DNA of 64,000 nt from Chloroflexota bacterium (GTDB lineage Bacteria; Chloroflexota; Anaerolineae; J036; Brachytrichaceae), in the NCBI GenBank assembly GCA_025354985.1, contig JANXLU010000066.1, forward strand, positions 1 to 64,000, read 5' to 3'. The notes beneath the pieces were generated by a model. That model saw only the letters and a list, made by a program, of their open reading frames with translations. It did not search any database and was not told the origin of the DNA. Positions 34,403-44,218 of the stretch are shown here, in pieces (the stretch's first letter is position 1; every line of letters starts with the position of its first letter). The position numbers and the translations under genes are program-made.

Positions 34403-35902
34403 ATGGCAAACTCAAGAAAGGCGCCGAATTGCGTCATGGTGATATTTGGGGCGTCCGGTGACCTCGCGCACCGCAAGCTGATACCTGCTCTGTATAACCT
34501 GGCCGTTGACGGCCTTCTACCGACCGGGTTTGCAGTGATAGGATTTGGGCGGAAACCCATGACTGATGACGTTTTTCGCAGCGAGATGAAAGCCGGTGTC
34601 GCCGAGTTTTCTCGTTCAAAGCCAATTAACGAGGATGTTTGGACTGCGTTCAGTACTCAGTTGCATTATCAACAAGGCAGCTATGATGACCACGCAAGCT
34701 TTGATGCGCTTAATGACAGGTTGAAGGTTATTGATGCAGCTCACGAAACCGCTGGGAATCGCTTGTATTACCTGAGCACACCACCAGAGGCGTATGCGCT
34801 TATTACCGAACGAATCGGAACTTCGTCCCTGGTGCAAAACCAACCGCCAGCCGCCTGGTCACGGGTGGTGATTGAAAAGCCATTCGGCCATGACTTGCAA
34901 AGTGCCCGGGATTTGAATGAACATGTCCACAAGTTTTTTAGAGAAGAACAGATTTACCGCATTGATCATTACCTAGGCAAGGAAACGGTACAAAATATTC
35001 TCGTTTTTCGCTTCGCAAACGGCATTTTTGAACCGATTTGGGATCGCCGCTATATCGATCATATTCAGATCACGGTGGCTGAGAATATTGGAATCGAGAA
35101 CCGTGGAAATTATTATGAAACCAGTGGTGTGGTTCGCGACATTGTGCAGAACCACTTGCTGCAAGTGCTGGCCCTTATCGCCATGGAGCCGCCAGCCGAA
35201 TTCAACGCAGACGATGTGCGCAATGAAAAGCTTAAAGTGCTCAAGGCGCTTCATCTTGATCGCAACAACGCAAATGGGCTTGTTCGCGGTCAATATGGAC
35301 CGGGCAAAGTAGGCGGCGTGGTTGTCAACGGCTATGTGCAAGAGGCGGGCGTCGCTCCAGATAGCACGACTGAAACATATCTGGCCATGAAGCTGAATGT
35401 TGACAATTGGCGCTGGGCGGGGGTACCGTTTTATATCCGGAGTGGAAAGCGGTTATCCCGTCGGGTAACCGAAATAGCCATTCAATTTCGAATGCCACCC
35501 CGTATGCTGTTTTCCGAGGCCACCCGGCATGAGATTGAACCGAACGTCCTAGTAATGACGATTCAACCAGATGAAGGAATCAGCCTTAAATTTGGCGCAA
35601 AGCGGCCAGGAAGCGGTGAACAAGTTCAGCCCGTCGTCATGAACTTCAACTATGGTGAGAGCTTCAATATTCCGGCGCCAGATGCCTATGAGCGATTGAT
35701 CCTTGACTGTGTTTTGGGAGACAGCACTCTTTTCACCCGGGCCGACGAAGTTGAAGCGGCGTGGCAACTAATTTCGCCGATTGTCGAAGGTTGGAAAGCG
35801 GGTGCCAACTCTTTTATTGAGCAGTATCGCTCTGGAAGTGCCGGCCCCAAGGGGTCCGATGATATGATCCAGCAGGACGGCAGAAAGTGGCGAGCCCTCT
35901 AA
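34403..35902 (+). CDS. zwf: Glucose-6-phosphate 1-dehydrogenase
   Basis: A 499-residue enzyme that oxidises glucose 6-phosphate to 6-phosphogluconolactone. The coenzyme motif is IFGASGDLAHRKLIPALYNL (20 residues), and the active-site signature IYRIDHYLGKE carries the catalytic His and Lys. EKPFGHDLQSA and FYIRSGKRL are also typical. The length is that of a canonical Zwf. It follows gnd by 58 nt and is closed by an intrinsic terminator at 35982-36016. No 6-phosphogluconolactonase gene is in the window. Confidence 0.95.
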   Translation: MANSRKAPNCVMVIFGASGDLAHRKLIPALYNLAVDGLLPTGFAVIGFGRKPMTDDVFRSEMKAGVAEFSRSKPINEDVWTAFSTQLHYQQGSYDDHASFDALNDRLKVIDAAHETAGNRLYYLSTPPEAYALITERIGTSSLVQNQPPAAWSRVVIEKPFGHDLQSARDLNEHVHKFFREEQIYRIDHYLGKETVQNILVFRFANGIFEPIWDRRYIDHIQITVAENIGIENRGNYYETSGVVRDIVQNHLLQVLALIAMEPPAEFNADDVRNEKLKVLKALHLDRNNANGLVRGQYGPGKVGGVVVNGYVQEAGVAPDSTTETYLAMKLNVDNWRWAGVPFYIRSGKRLSRRVTEIAIQFRMPPRMLFSEATRHEIEPNVLVMTIQPDEGISLKFGAKRPGSGEQVQPVVMNFNYGESFNIPAPDAYERLILDCVLGDSTLFTRADEVEAAWQLISPIVEGWKAGANSFIEQYRSGSAGPKGSDDMIQQDGRKWRAL

Positions 35903-35981
35903 GTCCGGGTTTTCTTTGGACGGAAGTGGCTGTCTATTGATTTCGGTTATAATCAGCTTTCGTGTTTGGCGCATGCTTGCT

Positions 35982-36016
35982 AAACCCGGGTTCTGGAAGA
36001 ATCCGGGTTTTGTTTT
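35982..36016 (+). terminator. Intrinsic terminator between zwf and rplI
   Basis: AACCCGGGTTCT (from 35983) pairs with AGAATCCGGGTT with one G-U pair, giving a stem of about 12 bp and a 3-nt loop, and is followed by TTGTTTT. It may end the gnd-zwf transcript. It also lies downstream of a TATAAT (35948-35953), so it could act as a leader attenuator for rplI. Confidence 0.75.
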
Positions 36017-36087
36017 CGCATTGCCCCTAACGTAGTGATGGGAGTTGTCCCGGATCTAAGAGTGCAATCAACTACAGGACAGACACA

Positions 36088-36624
36088 ATGAAAATTCTAT
36101 TGACACAAGATGTATTCAAATTGGGCAATGCCGGAGAAGTCAAGGTCGTCGCCGACGGCTATGGTCGAAATTACCTATTGCCCCAGGGCATGGCTGTGCT
36201 GGCCACACCGGGTGCGCTGAAGCGCGCCGATAACCTGCGTGAGCGCGCTTTGAAATTGCGTGCAGCACAGCAAACCGAAGTCGACGCGATGGCCAAAGTT
36301 ATAAATGGGGCGGCGCTTCACTTTGTTGCACGATCCGGCGAAAAGGGAAAGCTTTTCGGTTCGATCACTGCGCAAAACATAGCGGATAAATTGACCGCAC
36401 ATTTGAAGAGCGAAACGCCATTTGACAAGCGCAAGATCATGCTACGCGAACCAATTCGTGAAATTGGCTCCCAGCAGGTCACAATTCGCTTGGGTCATGA
36501 TGTAAATCCACAAGTTACAGTTGTGGTTACCCCTGAAGGCGTCGTTGGGCGTGAACCGGTGGCCCAAGTTGTGGCTGCGCCCGAGGTTGTTGCAGCCGAA
36601 GCTGAGGCTTCTGCGGCGGCCTAA
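36088..36624 (+). CDS. rplI: 50S ribosomal protein L9
   Basis: A 178-residue ribosomal protein that binds 23S rRNA domain V near the L1 stalk. The N-domain reads MKILLTQDVFKLGNAGEVKV and YGRNYLLPQGMAV, the connecting helix spans about 42-75, and the C-domain includes FVARSGEKGKLFGSIT. The C-terminus is extended by about 30 Ala/Val/Glu-rich residues absent from the 150-residue norm. It stands alone, away from the usual rpsF-ssb-rpsR neighbours, and is preceded by a candidate promoter and hairpin leader. Confidence 0.95.
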   Translation: MKILLTQDVFKLGNAGEVKVVADGYGRNYLLPQGMAVLATPGALKRADNLRERALKLRAAQQTEVDAMAKVINGAALHFVARSGEKGKLFGSITAQNIADKLTAHLKSETPFDKRKIMLREPIREIGSQQVTIRLGHDVNPQVTVVVTPEGVVGREPVAQVVAAPEVVAAEAEASAAA

Positions 36625-36719
36625 ACCAAGCTTCTCATCAGCCCAACTCACCACAATGGCGTATCGCCCTTGTGGTGATATTGTTTTGGTCAGCGTGTGC
36701 ATGCTAGAATGATTTTGAT

Positions 36720-37943
36720 ATGTCTGACTTGGCTCAGCGTCTGCGTGAGACCCGCGTTTCGCTTGGGTTTTCACTGGCGCAGGCAGAACAAGCCACAAAA
36801 ATTCGCGGGAGATATCTGGACGCCATCGAGACGGGTGATTTTGTCCGTCTTCCGGATGGCTTATCGGCGCGTGGGTTTGTTAAGAATTACGCACGGTGGC
36901 TGGGACTGGATTTTACCCAAGCCCTCGTAGACTTTGAATCAGAGTGGGGAGTACTGGCGCTGAATGCCGGCGAAACTATTCCAAACCCGCCTTCGCGCGA
37001 GCGCATGCGAAGTCGATATACCGAGATAGTAAAGCTGCCGGAACAGCACTACACCGGCACATTGCCTTCCGACGACGCCATCGAGCTGGACGCACTAGGG
37101 CAAACGATCGATGATGATGCTCCAAGGCCGCTCGTCAATTTGGGGGATAGGCCGCCACGGGTAGACGCAAATGGGCGACCAATTGTCGTCATAGATGAGC
37201 GTCGGGATTTTAGCAAGTCTCCAAATTCGTTTAGGTTGGGTGTGCCAAAAACCAAGCACATCGGCGGACTTGTAGATGGAATCAGCACATTTATACCCGG
37301 TGATGGACTTAATACGATCAACTCACGAGGACGAACCAAATCCGGCAACATTGGCAATGGTCAATCACCACAACGGCGAAATACGGTTGCTAGCTCACTC
37401 CGGTTTCCCCTGCCAAGTCGAAATCTTCTTTTCGGGGTAGCCGGAATATTGTGTGCCGTGCTCGTTATATATGGCATCACGACAACCCTGACTCCCGCCA
37501 TTCGCGGTTTGACTGCGGGCGGTCGCTCTACCGCAACGCCAATTTTCAATACGACCGCCGACCCAGAGGCCCGGGCGACTGCTCTGAGCCCGGAAAATGC
37601 AAGCTTGCCCCCGGTTGCTGGTCCGCAATCTGTGGGCGGAACACTGGCACCACCGCCCCCGCTACCAAAAATCGAGGGTGGCGGCATACAGCTGACGCTC
37701 GATGCTAGGGAGCGTGCCTGGATTCGCGTTCGCGTTGATGGCAAGCAGGTCTTCGAAGGCATAGCTCCAATTGGGCCAAATTCATCATGGCGGGCCGCTT
37801 CAAGCGTAAGCATTGAAACGGGTAATGCCGGTGCATTTGAAGTGATCGTAAATGGGACCAGACTGGGCGCGATCGGCACTAGAAATTCTGTGGCTCGGTT
37901 GACTTACGATTTGTCTGGTGCTACACAGCCGTTTGTGCCCTAA
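36720..37943 (+). CDS. rodZ: RodZ-like HTH membrane protein
   Basis: A 407-residue bitopic protein that links MreB to the cell-wall elongation machinery in rod-shaped cells. Residues 1-70 are a Cro/C1-like HTH (LAQRLRETRVSLGFSLAQAEQ) with the RodZ mark RYLDAIETGDFVRLPDG and SARGFVKNYARWLGLD. A long Pro/Ser/Arg-rich cytoplasmic linker runs to about 220. One membrane helix (LLFGVAGILCAVLVIYGI) follows, then a low-complexity stretch and a DUF4115 C-terminal domain (IQLTLDARERAWIRVRVDGK). No mreB is nearby. Confidence 0.85.
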   Translation: MSDLAQRLRETRVSLGFSLAQAEQATKIRGRYLDAIETGDFVRLPDGLSARGFVKNYARWLGLDFTQALVDFESEWGVLALNAGETIPNPPSRERMRSRYTEIVKLPEQHYTGTLPSDDAIELDALGQTIDDDAPRPLVNLGDRPPRVDANGRPIVVIDERRDFSKSPNSFRLGVPKTKHIGGLVDGISTFIPGDGLNTINSRGRTKSGNIGNGQSPQRRNTVASSLRFPLPSRNLLFGVAGILCAVLVIYGITTTLTPAIRGLTAGGRSTATPIFNTTADPEARATALSPENASLPPVAGPQSVGGTLAPPPPLPKIEGGGIQLTLDARERAWIRVRVDGKQVFEGIAPIGPNSSWRAASSVSIETGNAGAFEVIVNGTRLGAIGTRNSVARLTYDLSGATQPFVP

Positions 37944-38175
37944 ACAGCGTATCGCAAACCGCGTTTAGTCAACATGTTCACGTGATGCGCACGCCAATGC
38001 TTTATTTGAAGTACGTATGAACAATATAAGCGCATTGTTAGGACTATTTTTTGGCCGTTTGAAATTCACTGTTGCTTCACTGATACTGTAGATTCCTGGT
38101 CAGGTAGCCTAGGGATAGTCCTAATCCCTTGCCTTATTGATCTACATCTAGAAATGGAGATGAGACGTTTCTTAG
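37944..38175. other. Intergenic region with a candidate promoter for the CAP gene
   Basis: TTGAAA (38059-38064), a 17-bp spacer and GATACT (38082-38087) make a modest sigma-70 candidate about 90-110 nt upstream of the CAP-domain gene. A short inverted repeat (AGGGAT/ATCCCT, around 38112-38130) lies downstream. Nothing else was recognised. Confidence 0.35.
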
Positions 38176-38793
38176 GTGTATAGTGAGATTCTCGTGCGAA
38201 ATCTTGCTCTGTCCCTCTGTTGTGTTTTCTCATTTGTATCCTTTCACCTCAGCGCTCGCGCAGCAACTGCGACGCACCACACGTTTCTTCCCACGATAAC
38301 CAGTTTCGGAGCGGTTGAAGCGCCTGTGATACCGCAAATTGGTGGAGCTTGCGCATCACTCTCTCCATCGGAAACAGCGATCATGGTGCTGATGCGAACG
38401 ACGCCGGAGCAGAAGCGGGCAACCTTGGTTTGCAATGAATCGCTAATGTTTGCAGCGCGACAGCATGCAAAGGAAATGGCCGATAGCGGAGTTTTTGCGC
38501 ATACGGGACCTAATGGACTTGGTCCAAATGCACGGGTACGCGCTGCAGGATTTATCCTCCCAGCCTGGTACTCAACGGCACCAGATGGCAACAACATAGA
38601 GTCAATCGCAGGTGGACAACCAACGGCAGCCGCAGCGTGGGCCGCCTTTATGGGTTCGCCAGCGCACAGGCAGCACTTGTTGGCCGAGGTCGATTTTTAC
38701 CGCGCCCAGACTAAATACGGCGTTGCATATTTGAACGCCCCCAATTCCGTGTTTCACGACTATTGGGTTATTCTGACCGCTCAAGATGGTTGA
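38176..38793 (+). CDS. Secreted CAP (SCP/PR-1) domain protein
   Basis: An exported protein of up to 205 residues. A signal peptide (LALSLCCVFSFVSFHLSARA, cleavage after ARA) leads to a CAP domain. The CAP domain shows the hallmark AARQHAKEMADSGVFAHTGPNG (read in parts) with its His and Glu, and AWAAFMGSPAHRQHLL with the second His. Bacterial CAP proteins of the CxxxY/SCP kind are secreted and of largely unknown function. Start codons are weak: GTG at 38176 or GTG at 38194, the latter giving a more compact signal peptide. It is convergent with the CPBP protease gene. Confidence 0.82.
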   Translation: MYSEILVRNLALSLCCVFSFVSFHLSARAATATHHTFLPTITSFGAVEAPVIPQIGGACASLSPSETAIMVLMRTTPEQKRATLVCNESLMFAARQHAKEMADSGVFAHTGPNGLGPNARVRAAGFILPAWYSTAPDGNNIESIAGGQPTAAAAWAAFMGSPAHRQHLLAEVDFYRAQTKYGVAYLNAPNSVFHDYWVILTAQDG

Positions 38794-38803
38794 ACATGGA
38801 ACC

Positions 38804-39892
38804 TCACCTGGCCGTTGGCAGTTGAAAGGCGGCCAGCATCAGCAAAATGAAGTCATAGCTACCGTGCGCAATGGCGCTGGTAGTCGTGTTTGTTCCGGCG
38901 CGTAATAGTGCTAGGGCAAGACCAACGACAAATACTACAAGCACTCCATCCAGGTTGTATTGCAGTGCATGCAAGGACGCAAAGAAGATATTTGGCAAGA
39001 CGATCCCAAGCCTGGGCTGAAGCACGCCGCGCACCGTTAGTTCTTCGCCCAGCCCCGCCACCAAGGCGATGGTTAGCGCGCTGAAGGGATTCAGCGCAAA
39101 CGCCATAAGCTTGTTTACCTGTGATTCATCGGTTGTTGGCCAGCCAAGCTGTTGCCAAAGCGCGGTAATACCTCTGCTCATAAAAGTAACTACGACTACA
39201 AGTAATGCGGCAGTGCCAATTCCTATTGCAATGTAGCGAATTGTTGGCCTGACGAGACCAACGCGGCTGATGCTCTCGCGAAAATTTCGTTTGATGCCAA
39301 GGCCAACCGCCAATATTGCGCAAGGAACCTGCCAGATAAGGGTATAGAGTTCAGCTCGGGTGATGGCTCCGCCCGACATTCCAAGGGAATCCTGCTGGTC
39401 GGTCCCAAGTTGGTCGATTAGCTTCAAAAGGGGCGGTTCATGCACGGCGACCAGGGGTACAAAGCACAGAATGGTTATCGTTATGACAGCCACCAACGCC
39501 AATGTATGTACAAAAGATGCCGGGTCAAGAGGTGAAAATCGTGCAATTAATCGGCGGATTGCCGGCACGAATCCCAAGGCGCCAACGAGAAGTGCGATAC
39601 TAATTCCGGTCAGACCTACCGCGAAATTTGAACGCGCGTTTGGCAATAATGCAAGAGATTGGCCGGCTGGCACCCCACGTATGCCTAGTGCTTTAATGTC
39701 TATCGAACCAAGCACAAGACAACCAACATCAACCAGAATGAACATAACAATCAAGCAAAACAACCAGGCAATTGCCACCGGCTTGATTCCGCCATTTCTC
39801 ATGGATAAATATCCCAGCACCGCCAATGCCATGAAGGGTATTGATTGCATCGCCGCAGAGAAAAAACTGACAATTTCGGACACGATAGACAT
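38804..39892 (-). CDS. CPBP-family intramembrane metalloprotease (CAAX protease-like)
   Basis: A 362-residue polytopic membrane protein with about nine helices. The Abi/CPBP motifs lie in the C-terminal half: motif 1 GEELTVRGVLQPRLG (Glu-Glu-x3-Arg), motif 2 IFFASLHALQYN with the His, and motif 3/4 LLRAGTNTTTSAIAHGSYDF. The family includes prenyl-protein proteases and bacteriocin-immunity proteins; the substrate here is unknown. It is divergent from the GH1 gene with only 40 nt between starts, so their promoters must overlap. Confidence 0.85.
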   Translation of the reverse strand: MSIVSEIVSFFSAAMQSIPFMALAVLGYLSMRNGGIKPVAIAWLFCLIVMFILVDVGCLVLGSIDIKALGIRGVPAGQSLALLPNARSNFAVGLTGISIALLVGALGFVPAIRRLIARFSPLDPASFVHTLALVAVITITILCFVPLVAVHEPPLLKLIDQLGTDQQDSLGMSGGAITRAELYTLIWQVPCAILAVGLGIKRNFRESISRVGLVRPTIRYIAIGIGTAALLVVVVTFMSRGITALWQQLGWPTTDESQVNKLMAFALNPFSALTIALVAGLGEELTVRGVLQPRLGIVLPNIFFASLHALQYNLDGVLVVFVVGLALALLRAGTNTTTSAIAHGSYDFILLMLAAFQLPTAR

Positions 39893-39932
39893 GAAGTCAG
39901 TATACTAATACTGGAGCATTACGCAGACCACC

Positions 39933-41270
39933 ATGTCACGTGCATCTCATCATTTTCCACGCAATTTCAAGTGGGGCTCCGCCACTGCCGCCCATCAAGT
40001 CGAGGGTGACAACCGGAATAACCAATGGTGGGCCTGGGAGCAACAAGCCGGGCGCATCGTGGACGGTGATCGCAGTGAAATTGCCTGTGACTGGTGGCGC
40101 TCTGCCGAGGCCGATTTTGACCGCATGGCTGAGATGGGTTTGAACGCACACCGGCTTAGCGTCGAATGGAGCCGCATCGAACCCTCGGAAGGAAAATTTG
40201 ACTCAGCTTCGCTTGATCGCTATCGTGGCATGCTGATGGCCTTGCGAAAACGCGGCATTGAGCCAATGATCACGCTGCATCACTTTACAAATCCCATTTG
40301 GTTTGAGGAACGCGGTTCATGGACTAATCGGGATGCATGCGTGAGATTTTTTGCTCGTTTTGTCGGAAGAGTTGCGGATGCGTTGGGAGATTTGTGTGAC
40401 CTTTGGTGCACCATAAACGAGCCAAACGTATACGGTGTGCTTGGATGGGTGGCCGGACATCATCCGCCCGGGAAGTTGGGAGACTACCCGGGTGCATTTG
40501 AGGTGGTGCGAAATTTGTTGCTTGGTCATGCCGCCGCGTACCAAGTGCTCCATGAACGCACGCGAAACCCCAGGGTTGGTTTGGCCCATCAAATGCGACC
40601 GTTTGAACCGCTACGCGACGGGAATTTACTGGATTCTCTGCCGGCTCGGTTCTATGATCAAGCGTTTAATCACGGAATTCTGCGGGCGCTAGGCTCCGGT
40701 TCGTGGCCAAGTTTGCTGCGGGGCGGATCACCACCTAGCGCACGCGTTTTGCGCGGGACGTTGGATTGGATCGGGTTAAATTACTATACGCGGGAGCGGA
40801 TAACGTTTGACCTGCGGGCTCGTGAAACGTGGTACGCGAAGCGGTTATTTACGCCCGGCGCACCGGTTAGTGATTTTAATTATGGTGAGCTTTACGCACC
40901 TGGTTTCCTTCGATGTCTCGGGACCATCAGCCGTATGGGCGTGCCAATTTACGTTACCGAAAATGGCGTGCCAGACGCTATCGACTCATTTAGACCCGGG
41001 TTCCTGCTGGAGCATTTGAAACAATTATGGCTTGCAATCCAGTTTTGTTACGACGTACATGGCTACTACCACTGGAGTTTTGTAGACAACTTTGAATGGA
41101 GTGAGGGCTGGCGTATGAAGTTTGGTTTGTATGAATTGAATCGTTCCACTCAGGGGCGCACATTGCGCCCAAGTGGACGACTTTATGGCAATATTGTCCA
41201 AACAAGCGCATTGACTAATGTCCAAGCAGAGCAGTTTGCACCGGAGTCACTTCGGGTGTTGTTCCCATGA
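39933..41270 (+). CDS. GH1 beta-glucosidase
   Basis: A 445-residue glycoside hydrolase of family 1 with no signal peptide, so it acts in the cytoplasm on beta-glucosides. The N-terminal signature FPRNFKWGSATAAHQVEGD is textbook. The acid/base Glu is in WCTINEPNVYG and the nucleophile Glu in YVTENGVPD. The aglycone wall DNFEWSEGW near the C-terminus completes the set. The length matches the family (440-480). It lies 7 nt upstream of the YdjM-like gene on the same strand. The sugar specificity (gluco, galacto, fuco) cannot be read from these motifs. Confidence 0.93.
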   Translation: MSRASHHFPRNFKWGSATAAHQVEGDNRNNQWWAWEQQAGRIVDGDRSEIACDWWRSAEADFDRMAEMGLNAHRLSVEWSRIEPSEGKFDSASLDRYRGMLMALRKRGIEPMITLHHFTNPIWFEERGSWTNRDACVRFFARFVGRVADALGDLCDLWCTINEPNVYGVLGWVAGHHPPGKLGDYPGAFEVVRNLLLGHAAAYQVLHERTRNPRVGLAHQMRPFEPLRDGNLLDSLPARFYDQAFNHGILRALGSGSWPSLLRGGSPPSARVLRGTLDWIGLNYYTRERITFDLRARETWYAKRLFTPGAPVSDFNYGELYAPGFLRCLGTISRMGVPIYVTENGVPDAIDSFRPGFLLEHLKQLWLAIQFCYDVHGYYHWSFVDNFEWSEGWRMKFGLYELNRSTQGRTLRPSGRLYGNIVQTSALTNVQAEQFAPESLRVLFP

Positions 41271-41277
41271 TGCATGT

Positions 41278-42231
41278 ATGAAAGGCATTGCGCACTTTGC
41301 CACCGGGATGTGTTTGGCCAGTTTTATACCGGGTGTTGTTCAGGGTGCCGCTAACGGCGGACTGGTAATTGCATTAGGAGGCGTGGCGGCACTGCTGCCA
41401 GATACGTTCGATTTCAGGTTTGAGAGGTATTTTGCGACGCATGATCTGGTGATAGAGCCCGATTTTGTCGTTGAGACACCCCAGGAAGTTGCGGACAGGA
41501 TTGCAAAAATAATTCAGCAGACCATCGCTGACGGGGTTTCCCGTTCAATTCAGTTCCATCCCGGAAAAAGTCTTGCGTCTTTGGCGCACAGGACGTATCA
41601 CGTGGAATTCGACCATCTGTATGGCGAAGTTCGAGTTTTCAACGCAGTTCATCAAGCATTTGGGAGTGCATATGCCGGGCCAATTGAGGGCGCACCAGAC
41701 GACGGAATTGAGATTTCCGAGCTGGGTGGGCCGAGCCTGCGATTTCACAGGGTGTCCAACGCGGCGGTCGTTGAATTTTTGCCATGGCATCGCGCCAGAA
41801 CACATTCAATAATAGTAGCGTTGATAGTGGGTGCGGTTGCGTTGGCACTTGCTGGAACCCTGGCCGGTGCAGCCGCTTTCATAGGCTACTTGGGCCACAT
41901 AGTCGAAGATCACCTTGGACATATGGGTAGCAACTTGCTGTGGCCTTTTACGCGAACGCGGGTCGCTGGAGCAAGGCTGCTTCATTCCAGTGATGCCCCG
42001 ATAAATATGGCCACAATTTGGATATCGCTTGGTCTACTCCTGCTTAACCTTGACCGTGCGCGTGTAACGCCCTTGATCACTGCCGCACCATATTTGTTGC
42101 TCGGTGTCTTTGCTCCAGCCGCACTCATGTTGATGGTTCAACTGCGAATCGCACTGCGACAGTACGTTCCAATGGTCGCCAATCCTGCCGCAGAGCTATT
42201 CTCCGAAATTGAAGATGGCATGACGGGCTGA
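41278..42231 (+). CDS. Membrane-bound YdjM-like (DUF457) protein
   Basis: A 317-residue protein that resembles YdjM-type inner-membrane metal-dependent hydrolases. The family start MKGIAHFATGMCLASFIPG contains the conserved His, and LGGVAALLPDTFDFRFE has the LPD motif. A later membrane stretch AAAFIGYLGHIVEDHLGHMGSNLLWPF (read in parts) carries His-x4-Asp-His residues expected for metal binding. A soluble insert of about 130 residues lies between. It starts 7 nt after the GH1 stop. No activity is proven for this family. Confidence 0.65.
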   Translation: MKGIAHFATGMCLASFIPGVVQGAANGGLVIALGGVAALLPDTFDFRFERYFATHDLVIEPDFVVETPQEVADRIAKIIQQTIADGVSRSIQFHPGKSLASLAHRTYHVEFDHLYGEVRVFNAVHQAFGSAYAGPIEGAPDDGIEISELGGPSLRFHRVSNAAVVEFLPWHRARTHSIIVALIVGAVALALAGTLAGAAAFIGYLGHIVEDHLGHMGSNLLWPFTRTRVAGARLLHSSDAPINMATIWISLGLLLLNLDRARVTPLITAAPYLLLGVFAPAALMLMVQLRIALRQYVPMVANPAAELFSEIEDGMTG

Positions 42232-42286
42232 GGCGCCAAATCTACGACGCAGGCGTTGGCCGTCGACTTCTTTGCGACTGGTCGGA

Positions 42287-44155
42287 CTATTGCTTTGGTG
42301 GAAGCAAGGGTGGGGCGCCACGAACTATTGCACCCTCAGGCGGCGTGAAATTTGGCCCAAACCGGTATACGGCCTGCCAAGGCACATATTTGCTCAACAC
42401 ATTTTCGTTTAGCGTGACCACGCCGGCTTTTTTAACTTGCCGCGTAAATGCAACAGTTGCTCCATCAGTTGCGTAATCCACCTGCTTAACCTGTCCTTCA
42501 CCGATTTTGCCTTCCGGATCAGGTTCATAGGCCGGGGGCGGGTGGGGAACAACCGCCGTAATCTTGCTGGTTGAAATGTTTACCTCTCGGCCATCGGGTG
42601 TTCCAAACAACTTAAACGTCAGTGTGCCCGCGGGATTAAAGTATGTTTCTATCAGAATGTGCCCGGTTGTATCGTTCACAAATTTCAGATCGGCAAAGGG
42701 CGAAAACACCGTGCTGTCGAATCCAGCGCCCATCCCTCGCTCGTAGTAGCCAACTCTGTAACCGTGTGCATAGCGTTCCATAATTGGAAAGCCGGCACGC
42801 AGGGCCATTTGATATGCCGTTGTGCTTACCTGGCACACCCCACCTCCGACACCTTTGACAGTGCGATCGCCGATGATCACCAACCCTTCTTCAAACCCTT
42901 CTTTTTCACTAACGTCTCCCAAGAACTCATTAAATGAGAACGTTGCACCCGGGTCGATCAGGATTCCGTGATAACGGGCGGCAGCAACCTTGATATTCTT
43001 GACACGTGCCGCGCTACTACCGGCGAAGTTCGTTGTGGCTTGCGCAAGTAGCTTGACAATACCCAAATCTTTTGCCTTTGTGGAAGGGTTGAGGGTTGCT
43101 TCAGTTTCAACGAGTTGCAGAGGCACCTGCTTTTGACCTGTCCGCAACGCAATAACAACCTGGCTCACGGTTGCAGTGATGTCCAATTCCCGGCCCTTGG
43201 CAGGCGTGCCAATAGCCTTGAGTTCCGAAATACTCTCGTCAAAAACAAACCTCGCGTTTTCGGCATCTCGCCGAACCAGTGGGGCCAACGGGGTCACGAA
43301 CAACGTGATCCGATCCGGACGCAAATTCACTCCAATTGTCGGGTTGCCATCGGCATCCGTCACTTCGTCAAACGACAGGTAATCGCGAACATCGACGGCG
43401 GTTATGCGGGTGCCTTCGAAAGGCGGCAAGACGTTGTTCTTGACATCCCACCGCGGCACCATGACTGCAACATCGGCAAGCAGGATTCGGTTGGCTTGAT
43501 CGACCGCAGCTTTTGCACTGGTCAGGCGAGGTGGAATTGATCGGGTAGGCAGGACAAGCTCAACTGTTTTGTTGGTGCTGATTGCCGCACTTATTTTGTC
43601 CGGAAGACCTTGCTGATCGAGCAAAATGCCGGGCTGGGCTGGCATTTCTCGCGCGGAAATTCCGTCCAGTTGCACGGATGCGTTGCGTGCAGGTCGTTCA
43701 ACTTCGGAGGCAAAGCGGGCAATTATGCGCTTTATTGCGTCCGAATCCGAGATTTCGCCTGACGCAACATTGATCTGGCCGTTATAGGCATTCCAGCGTT
43801 GTGCAAGATTCGTTACAAAATCGCCCGTGCGACCCACGGCCATGACTCGTCTCACGGTATCCGCGGGATCAGAACCTGCCCCAAAATCCGCTGGCCTATA
43901 GGTAACGCTTCGGTCTGCGGCTTTTAGGGTAATCGCCGGACGGTTGTAGTTGACTTGCATGCGCGCAGATGCACCCGTGAATAATTCTTCGACAGTTTTA
44001 CCGCCGACATCCACGCCGTCAAGCATGACACCCGTGTAGGCGCGACTGGCAAAGCGCACATCAATAAATACAATCGCCGCCGCAATGGCCGCAGCCGTCA
44101 GAATGCCAAGCACCATCAGCCCTACCAGGATTCGAAATAGTCCGCGCATATTCAA
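42287..44155 (-). CDS. VanW-domain membrane protein (YoaR-like)
   Basis: A 622-residue protein with one N-terminal membrane helix (ILVGLMVLGILTAAAIAAAI) and a large outside part. Two or three peptidoglycan-binding-4-like domains (about 70-380; YTGVMLDGVDVGGKTVEEL, then LDGISAREMPAQPGILLD) precede the VanW domain (about 390-520), recognised by GATFSFNEFLGDVSEKEGFEEG (read in parts) and GVCQVSTTAYQMALRAGFP. A G5-like segment (ATDGATVAFTRQVKKAGVV) follows, and the tail is proline-rich. Such proteins are common in Gram-positive and Chloroflexota cell envelopes; function is unknown. Confidence 0.85.
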   Translation of the reverse strand: MNMRGLFRILVGLMVLGILTAAAIAAAIVFIDVRFASRAYTGVMLDGVDVGGKTVEELFTGASARMQVNYNRPAITLKAADRSVTYRPADFGAGSDPADTVRRVMAVGRTGDFVTNLAQRWNAYNGQINVASGEISDSDAIKRIIARFASEVERPARNASVQLDGISAREMPAQPGILLDQQGLPDKISAAISTNKTVELVLPTRSIPPRLTSAKAAVDQANRILLADVAVMVPRWDVKNNVLPPFEGTRITAVDVRDYLSFDEVTDADGNPTIGVNLRPDRITLFVTPLAPLVRRDAENARFVFDESISELKAIGTPAKGRELDITATVSQVVIALRTGQKQVPLQLVETEATLNPSTKAKDLGIVKLLAQATTNFAGSSAARVKNIKVAAARYHGILIDPGATFSFNEFLGDVSEKEGFEEGLVIIGDRTVKGVGGGVCQVSTTAYQMALRAGFPIMERYAHGYRVGYYERGMGAGFDSTVFSPFADLKFVNDTTGHILIETYFNPAGTLTFKLFGTPDGREVNISTSKITAVVPHPPPAYEPDPEGKIGEGQVKQVDYATDGATVAFTRQVKKAGVVTLNENVLSKYVPWQAVYRFGPNFTPPEGAIVRGAPPLLPPKQ

Positions 44156-44218
44156 AAATCTATCTTAGCATTAGTAATTGTACAGACTAACGTTAGAAAA
44201 TTGCGATTCCGTGTGAGG

